A stretch of DNA of 64,000 nucleotides. Origin: Coptis chinensis (taxonomy: Eukaryota > Streptophyta > Magnoliopsida > Ranunculales > Ranunculaceae). The notes beneath the pieces are model-generated. The model made no database searches. It saw only the letters and a list, made by a program, of their open reading frames with translations, and was not told the origin of the DNA. Each line of letters starts with the position of its first letter. Position 1 is the stretch's first letter. A program made the translations under genes and the position numbers. Below, piece after piece: positions 24,238 through 36,910 of this stretch. The stretch is taken from the NCBI GenBank assembly GCA_015680905.1, contig CM027377.1, positions 39,518,501 to 39,582,500 of the forward strand, read 5' to 3'.

Positions 24238-25120
24238 TCAATCAATTACAATAGCTTCTAATGAATACGTCTCCGGCTTGCTCTTGTGCTTTCGATCAAT
24301 CCTTTTTCTCTTCGGCCTTCTGGGACCTCTCCTAACATCAGGTGGTATTATATCACAATCTTCAGGAATCTCCATAGGTATCTCAATATTTGCAATAGAA
24401 TGAATTGAGTGAGAGTATGACTGGGAGAAAGAAGAGACAGTGAAAGCCAGATCAATGAATGAGTATACTGAACCACCAGAACTAATAATAGACGTCACTG
24501 CATGTACGCAGGGGAAACCCTTAATCTGCTAGTAACGACAACTACAATACATGTGTTCCACGTTAACATGATGAACTGTGATATCCTCAACCTCAAACTC
24601 AACCTCATTTGATCTAACAGCCCTGAAAGATCTTGCAATATACAAATATTTATATCCCATCTCAATCGGGTACATGGTTAATTAGCTTCACACGGAAATC
24701 ACATGGTCTTTTAAATTTTTGTCCAACATGCATAAACACCTTAGCCCAAGTCTTCGACTTGTTTTCATGAGTAAACTCAATATCATGATCAAGAAAAATA
24801 GAACCACCTGAGTTAGTACTCCCTTCACTCTCACAATTCCCAACAATAATTGAAAAAGACAAACCCAACACTACATTAAAATCAATCATGTTTATATGCT
24901 TCACGGAACTATAACAAGCAATGGCTTGGAGCTCGGCATCAGTTTCAATAATAGATCGTTTACCATCACGAGAAATTCATACATCAAAATCTTTTGTACA
25001 TAATTCATTCCACTTATTTCGGATCTCTTCCTTAATTTTAGAAACTGTTGAATCTATTCCGATACGAAAAGTGAAACTATCACGATCATAGCAAAACACT
25101 GCTAGTACTGAAAAATTCAT
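24238..25120 (-). pseudogene. Mutator-like (MULE) transposase relic with internal deletion
   Basis: From an ATG at 25120 the translation has FRIGIDSTVSKIKEEI, then a stop. Next come RSIIETDAELQAIA and, further on, WAKVFMHVGQKFK, which resembles the N-terminal MuDR region of plant MULE transposases. The C-terminal part has MYCSCRY-stop-QIKGFPCVHAV, a SWIM zinc finger (CxCxnCxH) with a stop where the conserved Trp should be. A basic RRGPRRPKRKRI tail follows. The DDE catalytic core expected between the two parts is absent, so this is an internally deleted, dead copy. Terminal inverted repeats were not found. Confidence 0.65.
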
Positions 25121-26475
25121 ATCACTTCAAGAAAAAAAAACTTATATTCATTAAAAGTAAACTCATTAGATTTTCATACAAAGACATGTTTTGCATTCCA
25201 TAAGCAATAAAAAACAAATGGCACAACACCATAAAAAATCAAAACAAACAATGAATTAACTATGAATAACACTAAACCTAAATAAAAATGTATTACAAAT
25301 TGAATAACACAATTTGTATCACATTGTCTCAAATTGAAGAATATATTAATACCTACATATGGAAAATATATAATTCAAAACAATAAAAGAAAAAGAAAAA
25401 GAAGATGAGATGAGATGAAATAGAAAAATGAGGAAAATAGAAATGAACCTAGATGAGCAACGATTGATGGAGAGAAGTGGAATTGCAGAAATTGTGTATG
25501 AAAGTTGGGTTTACTCTAGAAATTTTCTAATTTTATTATGTATAAGAGGAGAAGGTTATTATTGGAATTAAATATAACAAAAATAGAAAAATTTGTCCTT
25601 GAACCATAATTGCTTACACCGACCCAGTTGATTTGATCTAAAACCATAAATATATATATCTTACCAGGTCCTATAGCCATAAATAATTTCCAATTTGAGT
25701 GATTGGGCCTAAATTTGTGAAACCCTTATTATGAGCAACTCCAACTCCTATTACCAAGTCTTTGAGAGATCCCTGTTAATCTAATAGAATTGTGGACTAT
25801 GTGACTACCAAACACACAAATTTAAATATGAACTGAATTTCAATGATTTCTGAAAGTTTGCCAAACACACATCTTGTAAGTTGGAATAAGTTTATATTCT
25901 AGTGGATTCCACCTCCATTATATTCCTAAGTAGTTTCCACTCTCGTTTGCCAAACACACTCTTACTTTAAAACCTTTCCTACAGACCCACTCATCTTTTA
26001 TACATAAATGGAGCAGACTATATAAAAGGGTGGGATTAATAAAAAAGAATTTGTCCCGTAAGAATATGGAATTGAAGTGGTCAATAGGAAATGGAGATAC
26101 AAAACAATCACATGGGTATTAAGGATACTGAAGGACAAGTGATTGATACTGCATTGAATGAAATGTCATTAAACTATTTCCACCAAACTGACTTACAAGA
26201 TGTCATGATTGAAAACCGGTGAGAAGGCTTAGAGAGTTTAAATCAATTTGGTTCAGCTGATGCTTTTTGGATACATACACGTTTCAAGCAAAAGAGATTG
26301 CAGAGAACACAATGACAAATTTTAGTTCAGATGGAGCGGACATGGAACATAATTTAAGAAATACTCAAAAAATATAAGAAGCAGAGAATGACAAACATAA
26401 TAGGCTTTTGGAAGAAGGTAATACAAGTGGGTTTTCAGTGGTGGCTATCCCTAATCAGCCACCACCATAGAAATA
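25121..26475. other. Intergenic DNA leading into the LINE
   Basis: AT-rich. The phrase CCAAACACAC occurs three times between 25800 and 25970. From about 26060 the sequence may be the 5' part of the LINE (ORF1 region), but no zinc-knuckle protein can be read. Confidence 0.4.
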
Positions 26476-27029
26476 ATGATGTCATGGAATTGTCGAGGCA
26501 TGGGTATCGCCACTTTGATTCGGAATCTAACGGACCTGGTTAGGGATTATGATCCCAAAGTTATTTGTTTATCAAAAACGAAGGCACAAGGTAATCATTA
26601 TTAGAAGTTTTAAAGACAGTTAAATATAAGGGTAGTTGTTTTTGTCCCAACAGCTGGTCTGAAAGGGGGTCTAGCAGTCATGTGGAAAAAAGGTATTAAT
26701 TTATAGATTTTGGGTATGACTCCAAATCACATATCAGGTAAAATTTTGCTTTTATTTATGGAGAACCTTACTCTTATAAGCGCAAGAGAGTCTGGGATGT
26801 TTTGCCCCTCTCATCCCAGGCTCTTGGCACTTTCAATGCCATCAGCTCTATTAATGGAAAATTGGGTAGTAAATCCACTATCACTAGAAGTATGAATGAC
26901 TTTAATGATTTTCTTAGTGATTTAGCACTGTTTGATCTTGGTGCTACTGGTCCTCATCAGTATATATAGTTGGAGTAATTGTCGATCTTTTAATTGTAGT
27001 ATCCTTGAAAGATTAGATTGAGCAGTAGC
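26476..27029 (+). pseudogene. LINE ORF2, first part (endonuclease domain)
   Basis: The ATG at 26476 opens MMSWNCRGMG, the conserved start of the apurinic/apyrimidinic-type endonuclease of plant L1-like LINEs. RDYDPKVICL and, in shifted frames, GLAVMWKKG, SMNDFNDFLSDLALFDLG and CSILERLD follow. Several stops and frameshifts are present. The ORF is cut in the middle of an Ala codon at 27029 by the Athila-like insertion and continues at 53398. The endonuclease would nick target DNA to start reverse transcription. Confidence 0.8.
27025..27029. other. Left target-site duplication of the Athila-like element (GTAGC)
   Basis: GTAGC precedes the left LTR, and ATAGC (53393-53397) follows the right LTR. 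There is one difference out of 5, of the G-to-A kind. Removing the element plus one copy restores the LINE frame across the junction. Confidence 0.85.
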
Positions 27030-27862
27030 TGATCAGCTTCCAAATATACATTTTATTACCCTTACATTACTGCATTACAACTCTTCTTACGCTTAATGAA
27101 AAGACAACTCATAGCTTTTATTACCTTTTTCAGGTTACAAAGAAATTCATACCACTTATTATAAAAGCTGCGTCTTAGCACCAAAAAGAGCTTAATTATG
27201 CTTATTATGAAAACTCGAAGCTGTTATGAAAAAGTACTGAAAAAGTCAAAGTCAAAGTCAAAGGTTAAGGACTCATAACCAAATAGCTGAAAGTTAAGTC
27301 CTCAACTCAGAAGATCAGAGATAAATATCCTTAACACAAAAGAGGGCTTTCTCTAAAACCTATCTTGACCAAGAAGAAATCAAAAGGCAAAAGGATAAAG
27401 CAAGGAGTGAGATGTCTCAAATGTAATAGAGAAGGGCAAATCAGTCATTTGCATAAAGTTAGGGTATAAGAACTAAAAGTTAGGGAGAGAGAATGCACCT
27501 AGACTTATTCTAGTGTCATGTAGGATTTAATTTCTAGTCGTTTTTTTCATTCAAGTCATTTACTATACTTTATTGTTCTTCATTTTCAATCTTGTTATTT
27601 GTTTTTGTTATTCAATCAATCAATCATCTTTCTTTGTTGTTCTTGTTTAAATTTTTTTCATTTCATTTCTTCAAGTTTGTGTTCTTTCAATCATTAACAA
27701 CTTAAGCTTTTCAATGTTCTTCATAAACTAGTTAACCAATACAAGTCCTAAACTAAAGATTCTACCTTCCGTCCTAAAACTCTCAACCATTCAAACTCTA
27801 AACAATCTATGGTGAACCTCGCTTCAAAACACTTTGAAAACTCAACACAAGCGACCAATTCA
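27030..27862 (+). repeat. 5' LTR of the Athila-like element (833 bp)
   Basis: It starts TGATCAGCTTCCAAATATAC and ends GCGACCAATTCA. It matches the right LTR along its length except for about 150 bp (roughly 27137-27335) that the right LTR lacks. The start differs from the right copy (TGATCAACTCCTTAATGTGC) mainly by G-to-A type changes. Confidence 0.85.
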
Positions 27863-29407
27863 AATGAGGCCGCCGTCATGGATTGAATGAGCAAGAATAC
27901 TTGGTTGAGCATCTAAAGAGGGAAGCATCACTCTCACCTTTTCACTTCTTATTTTTCTAATTTTCGTTGATTTATTTCGTTGGTTTTCATTACTAACTTA
28001 CTTTTTTGCAAATCCAGGTTCGAGATCAACATGCTGGAGAGCTGAAAAATGACCGGATTTAGCCGGAACCCGACGGGCGACCGCGCAGGCGACCGCACCT
28101 TTGCCGGCAGGCAACTACGAGCCCAGGTCCACACAGTGATACTTGGCTTTTTTCATAGTTCAGTTGTTTTCCATGTGTGGTTGTACTGTGAAACTCAGAT
28201 TTTGTAATAGAGTATGTAGTATAAATCAGTGGAACTTGTTTGTAATATATAGAGATATAAAGAAAAAAAAATAGAAAATATGAGTTTTTGATTGATTATG
28301 TGGATGAACATGAGTGGACACTTGGTTGAAATTCTAAACTTACTAAAAGATTAGAGTTTTCATTGCCTTGAGAAGTTCAAGTGTGCGAGGCGAGTCGTGA
28401 ATCATACGCTTGCACACTTTGAATCAACTTGGTAATCAACACTCTAACTAAGTTTAGCTATAGTTAATCTAGATAATATATATTAACTAGTTAATCTATT
28501 AGATTAGTATTAGCGTTAGTTTACTTTTATGTTTTAGGCCTTTGGAGGCAAAGTTGTTTAATTATCAAAAACCTGGACTGTGGACTTTTTAAGTGGACAT
28601 TTTTTGTAACTTAAAACAGGAAAAAGCTCGAACGGTTGGGCCTGATTATCATATCACGCATCAACCAACGTTGCCTTCTCCTCAAGTAGCGTGTAAGCAC
28701 GGCTTGAGAGGTAAATTATAAACCTCCTCGAAGCTCACGTAAGAGGATACCTTATGTGTTCAAGCATGCTTATGTGATTGTTTGAAATTTAATTTTCACA
28801 CTGGAATTTACATTCACGCATAAGGCTGATCCCGAGCCATATAAAAACCATTGGGAAGTCATTCCCCAATGTAGATAAATCTGACGTTGCTTGATTCTTG
28901 AAGCCCTAGACAAAAAAAAAATGAATTAAAATCAACTAACTAGAGCCCAAAGTAGTCACGCTCCTCCAAAAAGGACAAAAATATAGCCACGAGGATTTAG
29001 AGTAATCAGTTACCAGATTTTGGTGGACAAACTACCTTCCTCACTCCCTCCCCCTGATTCATCGTGAGTGAGATTTTTGGTAGCACACCACTTGGTGAAG
29101 TGACTACCTACGCTTCTGAGCCGTGTAGTAGAGCCATCCTAGTCTCATGCCCAATTGTTCCCTTGAACAGGGCATAGTAAATTATATACCAAGCAAAGTT
29201 TTCAAAACTTCATACTTGCAAAAAGGAATTTCGATTGCTTGAGCATACCTTGCATCGTTTGCGCATGTTAGGATAGTTTTGCGGTCTTGCTAAGAGTGCA
29301 TGATACTGTATTCACGCACTACAGGTATTAGCAAGAATAAAACTTACTCACATAGGAGAGCACGTCATCCTAGATAATATCCTATTTCTAGTCCTACATC
29401 TACTAAG
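27863..29407. other. Untranslated leader of the Athila-like element
   Basis: No ORF of interest. The 20 bases after the LTR (GAGGCCGCCGTCATGGATTG at 27866-27885) may be a decayed primer-binding site. Athila elements usually have TGGCGCC followed by a G-rich stretch there, and the match is poor. Confidence 0.45.
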
Positions 29408-30462
29408 ATGGTCGATAAAGTAGTGTAAGCTGAAGAACCTCTCTCCAACTTCTACACACCGTTGCAAGTTGGGCCTCCATCTTGTATATGACTTACACCG
29501 CTCACGAGCAACTTTCGCATTCCACCAAACGTGTTCAATCTTCTACCCATCTTTCACTGGTTTGAATACGAGTTACCGTACGAGCATCTATGCCGGATAC
29601 ATGAAGTATATAATACTTTCCACCATCCGGGCGTCACCGACGATCAAGTGAAGCTACGAGTGTTTCTTTTCAGTCTAGCTGGTAAGAGTCACGTTTGGCT
29701 TCTTTCTCAGAAGCCCAATTATTTCAATACATGGGAAAAAGTTGTGTTCTTCTTCATGAAGAAGTACTTTCCGCCGAAGAAAACAGAAGAGATAAGAAGT
29801 AAGATACAGTTCTTCAGACAGAGTCCAAGTGAGACATTTTCCGAAGCATTGGATAGATTCTCTGACCTACTCCATTCATGTCTACACCATCAACTAGAAA
29901 AATCCACTCTTGTCCAATGCTTCTTCAAAAGTCTCCTCCAAAAACACAAAGTAACCCTCGACAACATGAGTAATGGTAATTTTTTAGATAGAGGTGCAAC
30001 CGAAGTCTTAACCTTTCTTGAAAACTAAGCTGAAAAGAGTACTCATTGGGGCGACATAAACAATTCCATAATAGTCCAACCCAATACTTCTAAGGCTAGT
30101 GGTATTTTTTAGATGAAATCTGATCCAGAAATCAAAACTTTAATCGAAGCCCTCACAAAAAAGCTAGATGCCCTCACAAATTAACCAAACAAAAAGACCA
30201 AACCCCTCATCCTTTCATGAACATAAATACATCACCATGCAATTTCTGTCTAAGCTTAAATCATATAGATGTCACCTGTCCCTTGGTCACAAACCTATCA
30301 TCACTTCAACCAGAAGAAGTGTGTGCTTTCAATGTACCAAATGCACCATGGAGACAACATCTAAACTTCGCATGGACAAATGTTCCACAAAACCAACAAC
30401 CTCTAGGTTTCAACAAACCACCAAATACATTCAGACAAGGACAAGGTACATATAACAATTAG
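29408..30462 (+). pseudogene. Athila gag, broken
   Basis: The ATG at 29408 starts a frame with early stops that continues in the open stretch 29531-30028. That stretch is the capsid part, with NLLPIFHWFE, then KLRVFLFSLAGKSHVWL and KKYFPPKKTEEIRSKI. In another frame (30217-30462) lies the nucleocapsid part: a zinc knuckle CNFCLSLNHIDVTC (CX2CX4HX4C) and the Athila-typical APWRQHLNFAWTNVPQNQQP. At least one frameshift and several stops are present. Confidence 0.85.
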
Positions 30463-30942
30463 AATAGAGCATTGGTTCCATCCCATTTTAACCAGAACTA
30501 CTAAAACTCACATATCAACAACCAAAGAGACCTAGTTCGAGTTACACCATCAACTAGCGTCCAAACAAATAAGCCCACCGAAATAATGATATCTGTCATG
30601 TAACAACAAACCCAAATCCTAGCATCCATGCAACAATCTCTGAACTTGTTAGTCCAAGACAAAACTCAGAAAAATGCGTTACCAGGACACAAAGTTCAAA
30701 ACCTAAAAACCCAAAAGCTTAAAGCACTCACAACATTGCAATCTGGCAAAACAATTGGCAACAAAGTAGTCTTACTAGAATATCCTGCACCTATAGAAGT
30801 ACTAGTTCCAGTACCATAACTATAAATTGAAAGCCAGATACCTCCATATATCCCTGTCAATGTTCCAGTCCCTAAGCCATCGACACATCCACCTGACCTA
30901 GTTAGGCAATACAAACCAAGGGCACCTTTTCCAGCACACTTA

Positions 30943-31748
30943 ATGACACCCAAGGAGGATGAAAGTGTTCATGAAATCATAGAAACATTCAAGAGTCTAA
31001 CCATAAACCTGCCATTTATCGATGCTATCAAATATTTACCCAAACATGCCAAGTTTCTTAAGGATATGTGCACCAACAAAAGAAAAACTAACATTCCAAA
31101 AGATGTTTTCCTTACAGAACAATTTCCATCCCTCACAAAGACCAACAAAATAGTCAAATACAAAGATTCCCTGGTCATCCCACCATCCCTTGCACTATAT
31201 GAGACAAGTACACATCTACTACCTTGCTCGATCTTGGAGCAAGTGTTAACCTCCTTCCATACTACCTATTTAAACAACTCGGTTTCCACGAGCTTACACC
31301 TACCACCATGACATTACAATTAGCTGACCGCTCCATCAAATACCCAAAAGGAATAGTTGAAAATGTGTTTGTCAAGGTTAAGGATTTTTACTACCCTGTT
31401 AATTTTGTCATCCTTGACACCGAAGTAGCTCATGATTCCATACCCATCATACTAGGGCACCTATTTTTGGCAACTGCCAACGCCCACATAAATTTCCTTA
31501 ACGGATCTATGACCATGTATTTCAAAAATCTCTCAGTAGAAGTTAATATTTTCAAGATGATGCAACAGCAGATGGAAGAAGAGTTGGATGAAAAAGTTAG
31601 TATGATAGACAATGTAGTGCAAGAGTATTGTGACAGGACTTTCCCAAAAAATGAGGTGCGTCAGTTCTTATCCTTTGGAGATTCAGAATTCGATATGGAT
31701 CATTATAAAGAAGATATCATTGCCACTTTAGAATCATTTCCTTTATAA
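30943..31748 (+). pseudogene. Athila aspartic protease region
   Basis: 30943-31311 is the linker found before Athila protease (YLPKHAKFLKDMCTNKRK). 31224-31748, in a shifted frame, contains MLDLGASVNLLPYYLF. Its D-L-G-A-S stands for the D-S/T-G-A active site, followed by KVKDFYYPVNFVILD and SIPIILGHLFLATANA, the conserved flap and ILGRPFL motifs. The frame shift between the two parts inactivates it. Confidence 0.85.
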
Positions 31749-31781
31749 AATTCAGATGATGACTCACCTAAACATGAAGAG

Positions 31782-32317
31782 ATGTCACTAGCCCAAGTGT
31801 TTATTGTGGAAGAACAAAATCATGTAGAGACCTTGTTACCCACATCACACACTCTTGCCCTTAAGTCTCTCCCTCCTGACCTAAAATACATATATTTTGA
31901 TACTGATGGTACTCATCCCATCATCATTTCATCCCAGTTATTGGAGAAAGAAGAAGAGCGCTTAATCGTTCTGCCATTGGTTGGTCTCTTGATGATATAA
32001 AATGAATTAAACCAAAGATTTGCACCTACCGGATTCACTTGGAAGAGAATGTCAAGACCTCTAGAAAGCCGCAACGTCGGTTAAACCCTGCTATGAAAAA
32101 GGTAGTAAAGGAGGAGATCTTAAAATTATTGGATGCTGGAATCATTTACCCCATATCTGACAGCTGAATGGGTTAGTCCTATTCATGTGGTGCCAAAGAA
32201 ATCTGGGATTACAATAGTCCGTAATGAGGAAGGGGAGTTAATTCCAGCACGAGTTCCCATCATGTGGAGGATTTATATTGATTATCGGAAGCTAAATGCC
32301 GTCACAAGGAAAGATCA
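31782..32317 (+). pseudogene. Athila reverse transcriptase, N-terminal part
   Basis: LKSLPPDLKYIYF and GTHPIIISSQLL (31782-32000) precede the fingers region at 32133-32317, which reads WVSPIHVVPKKSGITIV and WRIYIDYRKLNAVTRKDH. The chain is cut after the Asp-His codons by the 2.6-kb insert at 32318 and continues at 34881. Confidence 0.88.
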
Positions 32318-34880
32318 TGTCACACCCTGATTTTCATAGAATCTGAATCGACAACAAATAGATATTTACTCTATTTCCACGTCATCCAAATCCTACAAAT
32401 CCCGAGGCGTGAACCGAGATCATACCTTTCTGATAAACATGCATTTAATTACTGCAAAAAAACAAATATTGGAATAAGAATACTTGCATAAATCCAAAAT
32501 GAATAACCTCCAAATTATAATCATCCTGATATGTTGAGGAACATCAAACCAAAATAAAGATAAACGAGAATGTCTCAACTTATTAACTCAAAATCAAACT
32601 TACAATAAAAAAGGTAGAATCTCTAAAGAAAAACATCTCCTAAGCAAAGTCAGCTACTCCAACTATAGCTCCACGGTTTTCCAACTCAAACAGCTAATAC
32701 TGCTGCGGTTCCTGCGAAGGGTCTAGGTTCCATAAGGAACATACCCCTGAATGCAAAGCAAACCCCTTGGGGTCAGCATTAAAAATGTTGGTGTGAGTGC
32801 CCTAAATGTAATGCTCATGATAGTTCATAACAATACACATTATCTCCATGAAATTATGTATACCACGTCTACATCATACGTTAGAGATATCGATCCTTTG
32901 TCACCAACTGACAAAAGAAACTTAGTTTCTCTTAACGTGCAATCCATGTAGCACATACCAATATAATACATAAAATTTAATATAACATTGTGACCAACTA
33001 TCTAAATAATAACTTTAAGAAGTATATAGTACCTTAGCGCCTAACAGTCTAGAGTGGGCTTCATCCCTGCAATAAGGATTAGGTAACCCACCCTCCTACA
33101 AAATAGAGTTAATTCAATGATAACAATAAAATATAAAAATAATGTCTCAAGTATTATATAAATTATTAATACACTTTTTAATTAAGACCCCCTCCCCCCA
33201 TGATTTATTAAATTATCTTAGATATCTTTTATATTTCCTAAAGGACCATTTCCCATTTCCGCTCTTTGAACTCGTGAAATACCAGTATCATGTAAATTCA
33301 CATAACCAAGGTTTATGTCACATCTCTTAGTGAGGCAAAGGACATTTAGTTCCTCCCCTAAAAGATGGAACCTTGCCATAAATTTTAATCCCGCATTTAT
33401 GTCACATCTCACAAGGATGGAATGTGTCATAAAATATCATATGAATCCACATATCCAAGGTTTACGATACATCTCTTAGTGAGGCAAAAGACATTTAGTT
33501 CCTCCCCTAAAATATGGAACCTTGTTATAAATTTTAATCCTGCATTTACGTCACATCTCACAATGATGGAATGAATCATAAAACATATCCAAATCCACAT
33601 TTATGTCACATCTCACAAGGATGGAATGCGTCAAAACATCAAATATATCCAACCCGCATTCACGTCACATCTCCTAGAGATGGAATGCGTAATTATCATA
33701 TCATTAGTATGGGAAATGTCCATCATATTCTAATATTGTCATAATTTTTCTAATTATTTCACATCCATATAGTATATATGTTATACAAAACAAAATAAAT
33801 TTTCACGATCAACAATACTTTCCAGGCAATATTTCTTATAAGCACACTCCCAAGAGCGACAGTTTACACAAGCTTAATCAATTACCATGTTTATATTCAA
33901 ATAAACCAAGGTTACACTTTTTATGTAAATATACTAATTTCAAGCAGTAGCAAATCATGCACAATGATCATAAACAACAATCCATTCAATAGATTAATCA
34001 TTTTCCATTCATTCACAACTTTATCCAAAATCAATAGTCTCAAATTTCAATGCCTTGAGTGGCATCCCACTGTCGGATTGCCCTACAATATTAATGGGTA
34101 TGACTACTGTGTGTTGTAAATATGCAGATCAAATTTGAGGAAGATCCAATATGTGGTCATCCTTCATCTATGCCTAATCTTATGACTGCATTCAGTGTAG
34201 TTTTCTAGCGTATTAGTATATACTACGACCAGTCCCGTTTATGCGTGTCTCGACAAAAACTCCACCGTTGGATCTGTCTAAAATTTATATATGTTATAGC
34301 TAAATTTATCAGGTAACTAAGGATTAAATTTAAGAGACATCCAAGTAAGGGAAGATCTCCATTTGAACAGAATTAAAAGACTACGCAGACAAGTTTTCTG
34401 GAATGATGTTTACTGTTAACTGTTCATCTTCTTCACAAAACTCTATACAATTCATTAATGGTTTTATACTCCCAATATACAATCCATATGATCACACATA
34501 ACAAACAACATATCCTATTTCTATGGAAACAAAAAAAGAAGAAATATAACTTACCTTATTAAATCTACAAGATGTAAATAACTATGAATATCAATAGAGC
34601 GGTGAGCCCAATACTTTGCATTCCCCTTTTCTCTTTTCTTCTTCTCTTTTATTTTCTTCTTCTTTTTCAGTAGGGTTTTTCTTTTGTTTTGAAAACGTAG
34701 GAGAGAAAGAAAAAGTTAGCTACGTGAGTTATCCTTGATAACTATCCCACGTTTCTCTCCTAGAGTCCTAGTTTTGCTAAACCAAAATTTCTACTTTCTA
34801 TATTTTCAAAATTTCCAAAAATTATATCAATAAATAATAATATCACACTTAATTAGATAAATAAAAAATGGGGTTTTATA
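32318..34880. mobile_element. Solo-LTR-like insertion (2563 bp), Del/Tekay-type ends
   Basis: The insertion is flanked by a perfect 5-bp duplication GATCA (32313-32317 and 34881-34885). It starts TGTCACACCCTG. Its end GGGGTTTTATA looks like a decayed GGGGTGTGACA, the inverted form of the start. Long LTRs with TGTCACACC ends are known from Del/Tekay chromoviruses. No ORF with a known domain is present, so a solo LTR left by LTR-LTR recombination is the simplest reading. Removing it rejoins the reverse transcriptase frame. It contains a degenerate tandem repeat at 33299-33690 and a pyrimidine tract near 34615-34675. Confidence 0.75.
33299..33690. repeat. Degenerate tandem repeat inside the solo LTR
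   Basis: Two units of about 149 bp start at 33299 and 33448. They share CCAAGGTTTA, GTGAGGCAAA(G/A)GACATTTAG and CACATCTCACAA. Shorter copies of CACATCTC ... GATGGAATGCGTC follow to about 33690. Confidence 0.7.
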
Positions 34881-35639
34881 GATCATTTCCCCCTGCCGTT
34901 TGTATATCAGATGGTTGAACGTTTAGCAGGACATGTTTATTACTGTTTCTTGGATGGGTATTTAGGTTACTTTCAGATCTTAATTAATGAAGCATATCAG
35001 GAAAAGACTACCTTCACATGCCCTTTTGGAACATATGCTTATGCGCGTATGCCCTTGGTCTCTACAATGCACCTGCCACATTTCAACGCTGCATGTTACA
35101 CATTTTCAGTGATATGGTGGAAAGAATCATGGAAGTTTTTATGGATGATTTTTACCCCTATGGAGATTCCTTTGACGATTGCCTATCCAAGCTTTCCAGA
35201 GTATTGACACATTGTCAGGAAAAGAATCTAGTCCTTAATTGGGAAAAGTGTCACTTCATGGTAAAAAGGGGAATAGTGTTAGGCCACATTATGTCTAAAA
35301 ATGGTATAGAAATAGATAAAGTTAAAATAGACAAAATTTCTACTCTGTCTGTTCCCCGGAACATCCGTGACATACGAGCCTTTATAGGCCATGCTGAATT
35401 TTATCGAAGATTTATCTAAGATTTCTCAAAAATTGCTAAGCCTTTAACTAATCTTCTTATAAAAGATGCACCTTTTGAGTTTAACTCGGAATGCATGCAG
35501 GCTTTTGAAAAGTTGAAAGCCACCTTAATAACTGTACCTATAATTCAACCTCCTGATTGGTCAAAACCGTTTTAGCTCATGTGCGACGCTAGCGACTATG
35601 CTGTTGGCATCGTGTTAGGTCAAAAACATGATAAGGGAC
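34881..35639 (+). pseudogene. Athila reverse transcriptase, C-terminal part, and RNase H start
   Basis: After GATCA the frame resumes with VERLAGHVYYCFLDGYLGYFQI and FTCPFGTYAYARMP. It then shifts to LYNAPATFQRCMLHIFSDM, MEVFMDDFYPYGDSFDDCL (FMDD active site) and RNIRDIRAFIGHAEFYRRF. After one stop come AKPLTNLL and the RNase H start LMCDASDYAVGIVLGQKHDK. One frameshift near 35050 and stops at 35417 and 35573 disable it. It is cut again at 35640. Confidence 0.88.
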
Positions 35640-36905
35640 TAATAAATATTTTATTTGTGATACTTATAAAAATAGTAGAATAAAGGTACGTGAACAATAC
35701 TTATCAAGATATAAAACTCTCTAAATCATGTGATAGAGAGAAGAGTAATCGTGTTCGAACCACTCCAGTCGTAAACTACTTGAATGCAAATCTAGATTAG
35801 ATAAATGCTTTATTAGTGAGAGTAAAAATAGTAGATTTAAGGGTGAAAAATAGTGTTTAATATGATGAGAGAAGATATTAGAAGGGGTTTAATCCGCCAC
35901 ACGATTCGATTGACTATTATAGTTAGTATGGAATCGCTTGTTTTAATCCCTAGTGAACACCAAGTCGTTTCGGATCAAGACTTCACTAGCATGAAAGTTT
36001 AGCTCCACTACAAATCTCTTTGGTGGTGGCTCTAAACTATAGTTCTCCGTTATGAGCTCTATCTCTAGACACTCACAATGAAGAACTTGACGATCTTTAT
36101 GCAAAACAATAATAACTAATGGCTACTCATCCTCACATGGCTTCATAAACCTCCTCTAGTAGAGGTCTAGCTATGATTCGTTGGAATCATACTAACTAAA
36201 GATTGAATAAAAGACATAATTGAAAATGCAATAATTAAAATTAATATTAAAGTTTTTTATTGATGGGAATTAATGGTGGCTACAAACTAAAATTATTCTA
36301 ACCCTAAACTAAACTAAAACTAATTAGAACTAAGGGGTTGAGATAAAAGAAGAGGATAGGAGTGTTTAGCCTTAACCCTCTTTATATAAGAGAGGGTTAG
36401 GGTTACATTTTTCGTGCATGGGTTAAAAAGGGGAACTTTGGGCCTCTAATGTGAGCCCAAAGTCCATTAGGTTAAGTCTAAAGAGGCCACAGTTGCTAGA
36501 AATTATTTTTGTGCCTTTTTCGTCTACTTTTACAACTTTGATTGGGGCAAAGTTGGCTCAATTGGAAAGCTGGTTTCGAGCTGGTCGTTTTGACATAAAG
36601 TAGGCCCAATTCCGGGACCCGAGTCCAAAGATACGGCATGTTCAAGTTCTGTTTACTTTTTTGTTCTGTTTCTACCCGGATTGACTTTGACTGGGCTTGA
36701 AAAAGGTTTTTCTTCATGGTGGCTTCCTCAACAATCATCTTGACTCGTTTTCCATGCAAAAGTGGTATTTTTAGTCACCTAATAACTTCAAGTCCTGAAA
36801 TGCACAAAAACACGTAAACAGTACTAACTCTCATTTATTATAAATATAATTAGTCTAAGTATAATACTATTAAGGGGTTTAAACTACACTTTTTGGTGCT
36901 TATCA
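35640..36905 (-). mobile_element. Solo LTR (1266 bp) of the same LTR family as the 38103-46591 element
   Basis: On the minus strand it starts TGATAAGCACCAAAAAG and ends AATATTTATTA (TG to TA at one end). It is flanked by GGGAC (35635-35639) and AGGAC (36906-36910), a 5-bp duplication with one change. Large parts, such as the tract around 36490-36770, resemble the LTRs of the minus-strand element at 38103-46591. There is no internal region, so it is a solo LTR. Removing it rejoins the RNase H frame. Confidence 0.82.
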
Positions 36906-36910
36906 AGGAC

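Noticed and set aside
22560..25700. Terminal inverted repeats for the MULE relic
   Set aside because: I compared both flanks and found only weak, scattered similarity, so no boundaries are claimed.
33299..33690. CRISPR-like repeat pattern
   Set aside because: Long degenerate tandem units without uniform spacers, inside an LTR of a plant genome.
35740..35770. GTTCGAAC resembling a tRNA B-box
   Set aside because: No matching A-box or cloverleaf around it, and it lies inside a solo LTR.
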